Of a DNA stretch of 64,000 nucleotides, positions 57,090 to 64,000 are shown one piece after another. Origin of the DNA: Helichrysum umbraculigerum (lineage: Eukaryota; Streptophyta; Magnoliopsida; Asterales; Asteraceae); contig CATIUR010000004.1 of assembly GCA_949592205.1 (NCBI GenBank), forward strand, positions 82,001,337 through 82,065,336. The letters are read 5' to 3'. Under the pieces are notes generated by a model. The model saw nothing but the letters and a program-made list of their open reading frames with translations, had not been told where the DNA came from and did not search any database. The position numbers and the translations under genes are program-made. The first letter of the stretch is position 1, and every line of letters begins with the position of its first letter.

Positions 57090-59253
57090 TGTAAGGCCCG
57101 GTCCTTACGCAAACCAAAACATATCATTTTAATATTATGTTTCGAAAACGGAAGCGCAAGTCCCCCAAAACAAAACATTTACCGACTTACAATGCTTCCA
57201 AGTTTAACGACGACCAAAATATAACAACATTAGTTAACTATTCACAACCATATTAATTTCAACCCATATTAACACAAAACGGGCCTTATATAAAACTTTT
57301 CCAAAAGACAACTACAAAAGATCAGAGTTGCGCCAAGCTTAGTCAAACTTCCAGTCAACATCTACAACCCGAACATCTACATCAACAACAAGCTAACCTA
57401 ATCTGCAAAAAGAATCAACAACGAGGGATTAGCCAATGCTAAGTGAATGGAACCGTAACCGACGGTTCAACCCACTCATAACAAGTCTTACAACTGAGCA
57501 ACAACAACAATTAAACACATAAGCACATAACGTCAAGAGGACCGGCGGTTCCTGGTATCCACCCAACCCAGAAACCACGACTACTGGGCGCAACGCCATT
57601 CCCAGTAATCAACCGATAGCTTGAGTACTACCTTCACTGACTAGGCTTGTTCTCAACTATGTGTCTCAAAGAAACCTCGACAACTACACAGTAGTACCCA
57701 AACCCAACCAACAACAGTTGACCTCTGAAAACAACCATATTGCATTCACAATGCAAAAGCACACAACAACAAGCAACAGTTCACAACTGTTATCAACTAA
57801 ACAACAATTCAACAACAATCACACAACAACACATATATTCAGTAATATAAACAAACAGACAAGACTGGTACCGGTACGACCAATAACAACAACCTACTGA
57901 TATAAACAATCCTGGTTACCCGTTGTAACTGAACCCGTTACAACTGGGTGAAACCGAGGACTACAATTCCACTCACCGATAGTCAAGATCTTCAACTCAG
58001 TGGTCTTATATTACTGAGTTGCCGCCCGCTTATCTGAATAAACAAATAATAACCAAGTCAGTATCTCGCCTCATCAATGTATATCTTATACCAATACAAA
58101 TTCATATATTTCAAAACATATATTTCTAAGCATAAAGTGCCACTAAATTACCGTTTAAGTGCCACAAAAGGAATGTCAACCATAAGTGCCACTAAAAACA
58201 CCATCTTCTAAACACTTATGCATTTTCAAAATTTACAAAATCCTTCAAAATAATTCATGCAAACGCGATCCGGAAAACATTGGTGGGATCGCGTTCCCCT
58301 TTGAAAATAATTCTGTCACCGTTTTACACTACGAAACGCGATCCGGGAAAGGTGGCAGGATCGCGTTCGCAAGAACAAAATCCGTTTGAAATGAGATTAC
58401 ACAATGGAACGCGATCCGGGTTCATAGCTGGGATCACGTTCGCAAGCTTAAAAACGACCTGCACTTCAGCTTCAAACCAACTCCGAAACCAAAACTCCAT
58501 TTTACCAAAATCAGATTACAAACACGAAATTACACAAGTAAAGACCACAAACTTCAACCATAAACATATAATAACAACAACAAACATTATCTAACAACAA
58601 TCTAACTCATGCATCATCATCAAATCAACAAAATCACCAAACCCTAACTAACATTCAAGCTTAAAGAACACCAACAATTTCTACCCACAAATCATCATAT
58701 AATCAACTCATATCAACAAATAATCATCAAGTAATCAATAATTTATACTCTTCAAACTTCAATTAATACAAAACCTAAATGTTCATCATTTGCCTAATTG
58801 CTATGAAATGAGCTCAAGCACCATAGAATACTTACAATCAAATGAACAAGATGATGTGAATGATGATAATGCAACTGATTTCCTTAGCAAGATTCAATCA
58901 CTAATCTATGTTCTTGATTTAATTGAAAAGTAAAGAGAGGTGAGGTTTTTTTTTTGAGAGAGTTTAAGAAGATATGAAGAAATAAGTTAGGTGGAAATGA
59001 TCCAGCTACACCACCGACCCATCTCTTTTATTAGTGTATAAATTATACCCCTTTCTAGCCTATTGTCTGGAACCCGAAAATACCCGTAAATAAAAATACT
59101 TTTATTTTACCGTCAGGTTCAACTATTTAAAACAAGTACAATTTTATTTGTCACAATAAAACCTTATACTCTTTTACTTGTTTATCTTCAAATAAAACAA
59201 TTGAAACTTAATAAAATACAATTTATTTTCAGGCCCAGAAACAGGATGTTACA
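57090..59253 (-). repeat. 3' LTR of the second gag-only element
   Basis: 2,164 bp. Holds three AACGCGATCC..GGATCGCGTT inverted repeats (58262-58440) and CAA-rich stretches. ORFs at 57661-57900 and 58186-58594 lie within the LTR, recur in the other copy, and have no domain. Confidence 0.9.
58262..58440. repeat. Array of three AACGCGATCC inverted repeats
   Basis: 10-bp arms at 58262-58271/58286-58295 and 58335-58344/58358-58367 pair perfectly with 13-14 nt loops. A third pair is at 58408-58417/58431-58440 with one mismatch (GGATCACGTT). Spacing between units is about 73 bp. Confidence 0.85.
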
Positions 59254-59270
59254 AATCTTCCCCCCTTAAA
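59254..59270 (-). other. Polypurine tract of the second gag-only element
   Basis: Minus-strand TAAGGGGGGAAGATT adjoins the LTR start. Confidence 0.8.
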
Positions 59271-59349
59271 GGATTTCGTCCCCGAAATCCAATCCCACAC
59301 ATAAATAGACCAAACGCTACAATTACACATAAGCATACAATACTATAAA

Positions 59350-60600
59350 CTATATTACATCAAAGTCAATATAGAATCTACCTTGGTTATTCACTTCAAG
59401 CAATTCCCCCACTGTCATTTGATCTCCCACTGTCATATGAAAAGCTCGTGGAGGCGCCATCTTTCTCTTTTGTCCAATTGATGATGCAGAACCCGAACCA
59501 GAACCCGAACTTCCAGCTAAACCCGAACCTTGTCTAACATATTCCGGACATTGACCTGCCCGATGACCCTCTTTCTTGCAGTTCCAACACACAGACTGAG
59601 GAAAAGTACAATCTCTACTACCATGCCCCAATGCTCCACACTTAATGCACCTTAATGTTTGAGGAGTACATGGACCCGAATGCCTCGACCTACAAGTGGC
59701 ACACCAAGGGTTTGGATCACTATCCACCGAGCCCTCACTAAACTCAATCCTTCGGTTCTGACTCTTATTTCCAGTAGTACCACTCTTAGATTGTTGCACA
59801 GACTTATTCTTACCCAACTTTTCCCATGCTTGATTGTCACTATGCACCGACCTAGCTAACTCAAAAGCCTCGGTCAAATTACGAGCCAACCTCACTGATG
59901 TCCGGTACTGTGGTGGTAAAGTCTTAACAAAATGGGTAATCCTAGTCCTCTCGTCTGGAACCCATTGTTGAACAAATCTTAACTTATCGGTGAATTGATT
60001 GATAAGTTCATCCATTGTCATTTTCTCATAAAACTCCAAATCCAGAAACTCCTATCTAAGTCTAAGCATATCAAACTCAGAGCAGAATTGCTTACTAATC
60101 TCCCTATGAAATTCAGCCCAAGTAATTCTAGATCTTTGCTCCGGTGTCATTTGTGCAGTCGCAGAATCCCACCAGTTCATCGCTTGGCCTTTCAATAACT
60201 GAACCGCATACTTAACTCTTAACTCATCTTCACACTGACACACATCAAATTTCCTTTCGGTGTCCCTTAACCAATTCAGTGTCACCATTGGATCATTACC
60301 TCCCTCAAATTCTTTAGGTCCACACGCCTTAAAAGTCTTAAATGAACACAACTTATTCTGCTGATGTGGAGGAGGAGACTGATACGCTTGCTGAGGTACC
60401 CTAGATTGTAACTCCAAATACAACTGTTCAATCTTTTTGAGCCTTATCACATCATCTTCCAATTGCAACACATAATCCTCTTGACTAGCTTCATCATGAT
60501 TCACATTTGAAGTACCACCCTGATTAACATTATTAATTTCTGGAGGTGGAAGCTCAGTTCTAGTAGCATTATTGGGAGTCGTATTCTCATCATCTGCCAT
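59350..60600 (-). pseudogene. Gypsy Gag, about 416 codons, with one in-frame TAG
   Basis: ATG at 60600 (MADDENTTPNN). The capsid domain has FKTFKACGPKEFEGGNDPMV, TLNWLRDTERKFDVCQCEDE and the KGQAMNWWDSAT block, then a TAG at 60052-60054, after which the same frame continues (EFLDLEFYEKMTMDELI). Two CCHC knuckles are CIKCGALGHGSRDC and CWNCKKEGHRAGQC near the C-terminus, and the end is a Gly/Ser-rich tail. It ends without protease. The stop lies in mid-capsid, so this copy cannot make full Gag unless it is read through. It is the only gene in the element. Confidence 0.88.
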
Positions 60601-60756
60601 TCCTGTACTCACAACCAAAACACAACTTGCAACTTATTAATCGTTAGTATCACCAATCCCCCAACCAAAAGCTAATCCCACTAACCGAAAAGTTTGACTA
60701 ACACCAAATAGATTTGGGATTGAACATTCGCAAATGCCCAATTCACCCAAACCTAT

Positions 60757-60768
60757 GCTCTGATACCA
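60757..60768 (-). other. Primer-binding site (initiator Met-tRNA) of the second gag-only element
   Basis: Minus-strand TGGTATCAGAGC, three bases from the 5' LTR. Confidence 0.92.
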
Positions 60769-60771
60769 ACT

Positions 60772-62929
60772 TGTAAGGCCCTGTCCTTACGCAAACCAAA
60801 ACATATCATTTTAATATTATGTTTCGAAAATGGAAGCGCAAGTCCCCCAAAACAAAACATTTACCGACTTACAATGCTTCCAAGTTTAACGACGACCAAA
60901 ATATAACAACATTAGTTAACTATTCACAACCATATTAATTTCAACCCATATTAACACAAAACGGGCCTTATATAAAACTTTTCCAAAAGACAACTACAAA
61001 AGACCAGAGTTGCGCCAAGCTTAGTCAAACTTCCAGTCAACATCTACAACCCGAACATCTACATCAACAACAAGCTAACCTAATCTGCAAAAAGAATCAA
61101 CAACGAGGGATTAGCCAATGCTAAGTGAATGGAACCGTAACCGACGGTTCAACCCACTCATAACAAGTCTTACAACTGAGCAACAACAACAATTAAACAC
61201 ATAAGCACATAACGTCAAGAGGACCGGCGGTTCCTGGTATCCACCCAACCCAGAAACCACGACTACTGGGCGCAACGCCATTCCCAGTAATCAACCGATA
61301 GCTTGAGTACTACCTTCACTGACTAGGCTTGTTCTCAACTATGTGTCTCAAAGAAACCTCGACAACTACACAGTAGTACCCAAACCCAACCAACAACAGT
61401 TGACCTCTGAAAACAACCATATTGCATTCACAATGCAAAAGCACACAACAACAAGCAACAGTTCACAACTGTTATCAACTAAACAAACAACAATCACACA
61501 ACAACACATATATTCAGTAATATAAACAAACAGACAAGACTGGTACCGGTACGACCAATAACAACAACCTACTGATATAAACAATCCTGGTTACCCGTTG
61601 TAACCGAACCCGTTACAACTGGGTGAAACCGAGGACTACAATTCCACTCACCGATAGTCAAGATCTTCAACTCAGTGGTCTTATATTACTGAGTTGCCGC
61701 CCGCTTATCTGAATAAACAAATAATAACCAAGTCAGTATCTCGCCTCATCAATGTATATCTTATACCAATACAAATTCATATATTTCAAAACATATATTT
61801 CTAAGCATAAAGTGCCACTAAATTACCGTTTAAGTGCCACAAAAGGAATGTCAACCATAAGTGCCACTAAAAACACCATCTTCTAAACACTTATGCATTT
61901 TCAAAATTTACAAAATCCTTCAAAATAATTCATGCAAACGCGATCCGGAAAACATTGGTGGGATCGCGTTCCCCTTTGAAAATAATTCTGTCACCGTTTT
62001 ACACTACGAAACGCGATCCGGGAAAGGTGGCAGGATCGCGTTCGCAAGAACAAAATCCGTTTGAAATGAGATTACACAATGGAACGTGATCCGGGTTCAT
62101 AGCTGGGATCACGTTCGCAAGCTTAAAAACGACCTGCACTTCAGCTTCAAACCAACTCCGAAACCAAAACTCCATTTTACCAAAATCAGATTACAAACAC
62201 GAAATTACACAAGTAAAGACCACAAACTTCAACCATAAACATATAATAACAACAACAAACATCATCTAACAACAATCTAACTCATGCATCATCATCAAAT
62301 CAACAAAATCACCAAACCCTAACTAACATTCAAGCTTAAAGAACACCAACAATTTCTACCCACAAATCATCATATAATCAACTCATATCAACAAATAATC
62401 ATCAAGTAATCAATAATTTATACTCTTCAAACTTCAATTAATACAAAACCTAAATGTTCATCATTTGCCTAATTGCTATGAAATGAGCTCAAGCACCATA
62501 GAATACTTACAATCAAATGAACAAGATGATGTGAATGATGATAATGCAACTGATTTCCTTAGCAAGATTCAATCACTAATCTATGTTCTTGATTTAATTG
62601 AAAAGTAAAGAGAGGTGAGGTTTTTTTTTTTTAGAGAGTTTAAGAAGATATGAAGAAATAAGTTAGGTGGAAATGATCCAGCTACACCACCGACCCATCT
62701 CTTTTATTAGTGTATAAATTATACCCCTTTCTAGCCTATTGTCTGGAACCCGAAAATACCCGTAAATAAAAATACTTTTATTTTACCATCAGGTTCAACT
62801 ATTTAAAACAAGTACAATTTTATTTGTCACAATAAAACCTGAGACTCTTTTACTTGTTTATCTTCAAATAAAACAATTGAAACTTAATAAAATACAATTT
62901 ATTTTCAGGCACAGGAACATGATGTTACA
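60772..62929 (-). repeat. 5' LTR of the second gag-only element
   Basis: 2,158 bp, a near copy of 57090-59253. In its third inverted repeat both arms are matched (AACGTGATCC with GGATCACGTT), where the partner LTR has a mismatch. Confidence 0.9.
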
Positions 62930-64000
62930 CATCAACATTATTAGTGGACATTAGGAATTAACATAGGACATTAATGCTTAACATTTAATTTGCCTTAGGG
63001 ACCATATGAGTACCATAGTACTTAGGGTGAGTACATGTACCCTAAAGGACCACTATGAACCTCCTTAACTCCCCATAATTCAAATCATCTAACAAACTTC
63101 ACCTTCCTCCCTCCTCCCTCAAAAAAATCGGTCATGCCATGATCACCATGAATCCACCATCAAAACTCCATCAAATTGCATAATCTCTTGTCCTTTCGAA
63201 CTCCTTGTTGCACATACTTCGCGGTTGTACTTTCGTTTTTGCATTTCATTCTCTAAAAGCAAGGTATGATCACAAAACCCACTTTGAACTTGAAAGAGCT
63301 TGTTTCTTGTAGTTAACTAAGCTAGTAACTAGGAAATAGAGTTTTTCTTTGATTAAATGCTTATGTACTACATGATCCTACCACTTTCCCATGCGAATTC
63401 CCATATGTGTGACTTTTTCAATAGAAATAGCTTTGATCAATTGATTTAGTCTAGAACTTTGCTTGATTAAGTGTTAGTATGCTAAGTATCTTGGTAATTA
63501 TGGTGTTTTGCATAATCCCTCTATGTTAGTTGCTCTATGTGTACAAGTTAGGTTTAGCAATTTTGACTCGCATGAAAAATATAATAAGTTGAAATTTGCA
63601 TGACCATGTTGTACTTGTTTTGACTAGTCAAATTAGGCAATAACTAGACAATCATCACTTTTGAATAAAAAGTCTTGGACCACACCAAATACATGGGCAT
63701 GATAACTTCTTTTATGCATAACTTAGTTTGCTTATCAAATAGGAAATGCTTAAAATGACTTAGAATATGCATGCATGAATAGGTTAAAATTATGGCATGC
63801 GGACATTTGAAAATATCATTTGAAGAAAGCTTTGACCTAAAAGTCAACTTGAAGTATTGAATTTATTTTTTTTTAAAAGACAAAATATTTTATTCAAAAA
63901 CCTTACTTCAACTTGTACTTCCAAAGTCAAACCTTACCAATAATGATGTTATCATTATTCGTGAATTCTCGTCATTTCAAACTTGGTTTGCACCAAACTT
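62930..64000. other. Right flank, unassigned
   Basis: No convincing ORF. A CT-rich stretch (63100-63125) followed by 'gcaaggtatgatc' resembles the U5 region of Gypsy LTRs, but neither end is visible. The sequence does not supply the missing 46 bp of the chromovirus LTR. Confidence 0.4.

Larger units (their letters stand above)
57090..62929 (-). mobile_element. Second gag-only (TR-GAG-like) Gypsy element, 5,840 bp
   Basis: LTRs at 57090-59253 (2,164 bp) and 60772-62929 (2,158 bp), TGTAAGGCCC..GATGTTACA. Target duplication CATCA at 57085-57089 and 62930-62934. The internal region is only 1,518 bp with Met-tRNA primer site, a Gag reading frame with two zinc knuckles, and purine tract, all on the minus strand. 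No pol sequence is present. The LTRs are very similar, differing by a 7-bp indel near 57810, T-run length and scattered substitutions. The Gag carries one stop codon, so this copy depends on others for both Gag and enzymes. Confidence 0.9.

Noticed and set aside
57661..58594. ORFs within the second gag-only LTR (also 61343-62064)
   Set aside because: CAA-rich LTR sequence, differing between the LTR copies by frame-breaking indels.

Overview
The window is plant nuclear DNA from a repeat-rich intergenic region. It is AT-rich and almost entirely made of LTR retrotransposons, several nested in one another, with a few MITEs and microsatellites. I see no convincing host protein gene, tRNA or rRNA. 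Element types, initiator-Met tRNA primer sites and a long third ORF in the Copia element fit a eudicot. Asteraceae is my guess from the style of the Copia third ORF and the long Gypsy LTRs, not something the sequence proves.

Layout. (1) 1-1266 is the 3' part of a Gypsy-type LTR cut by the window edge; 1611-2930 plus 17774-18152 are two halves of a related minus-strand LTR. (2) A 14.8 kb Sirevirus-like Copia element (2931-17773, minus strand, target duplication ATCAT, 569-bp LTRs) splits that LTR. Its gag is open and its pol is broken, but its third gene reads as an unbroken five-exon, about 1,033-residue gene. (3) 18153-21584 is low-copy-looking flank with three or so small inverted-repeat elements. 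(4) 21585-31244 is a very young gag-only Gypsy element with two 3,424-bp LTRs and target duplication CAAAC. (5) 31250-34961 is flank with a long foldback element, a MITE and simple repeats. (6) 34962-38983 is a remnant of a second Copia element, interrupted by a complete solo LTR (35794-38398, target duplication TAAAT). (7) 39398-52575 is an older, defective Tekay/Del-type chromovirus with gag-pol, chromodomain and an extra leader ORF. (8) 52576-57089 is a rearranged Tat/Athila-like element with an unrecognised ORF, inserted at the end of the chromovirus LTR. (9) 57090-62929 is a second gag-only Gypsy element (target duplication CATCA). (10) 62930-64000 is unassigned flank.

How parts may work together. 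Both gag-only elements lack protease, reverse transcriptase and integrase, so any movement would need enzymes from an autonomous relative. They keep primer site, polypurine tract, LTRs and a zinc-knuckle Gag, which is what a trans-mobilised element needs.

The least expected signal is structural. Several unrelated LTRs or leaders carry clustered short inverted repeats whose arms differ in sequence yet stay complementary. They occur in the gag-only LTRs and leader, in the solo LTR and, more weakly, in one Copia LTR. This looks like selection or a copying process acting on hairpin shape. It, the intact spliced third gene, and the duplicated intron holding an LTR fragment are the items most worth checking.
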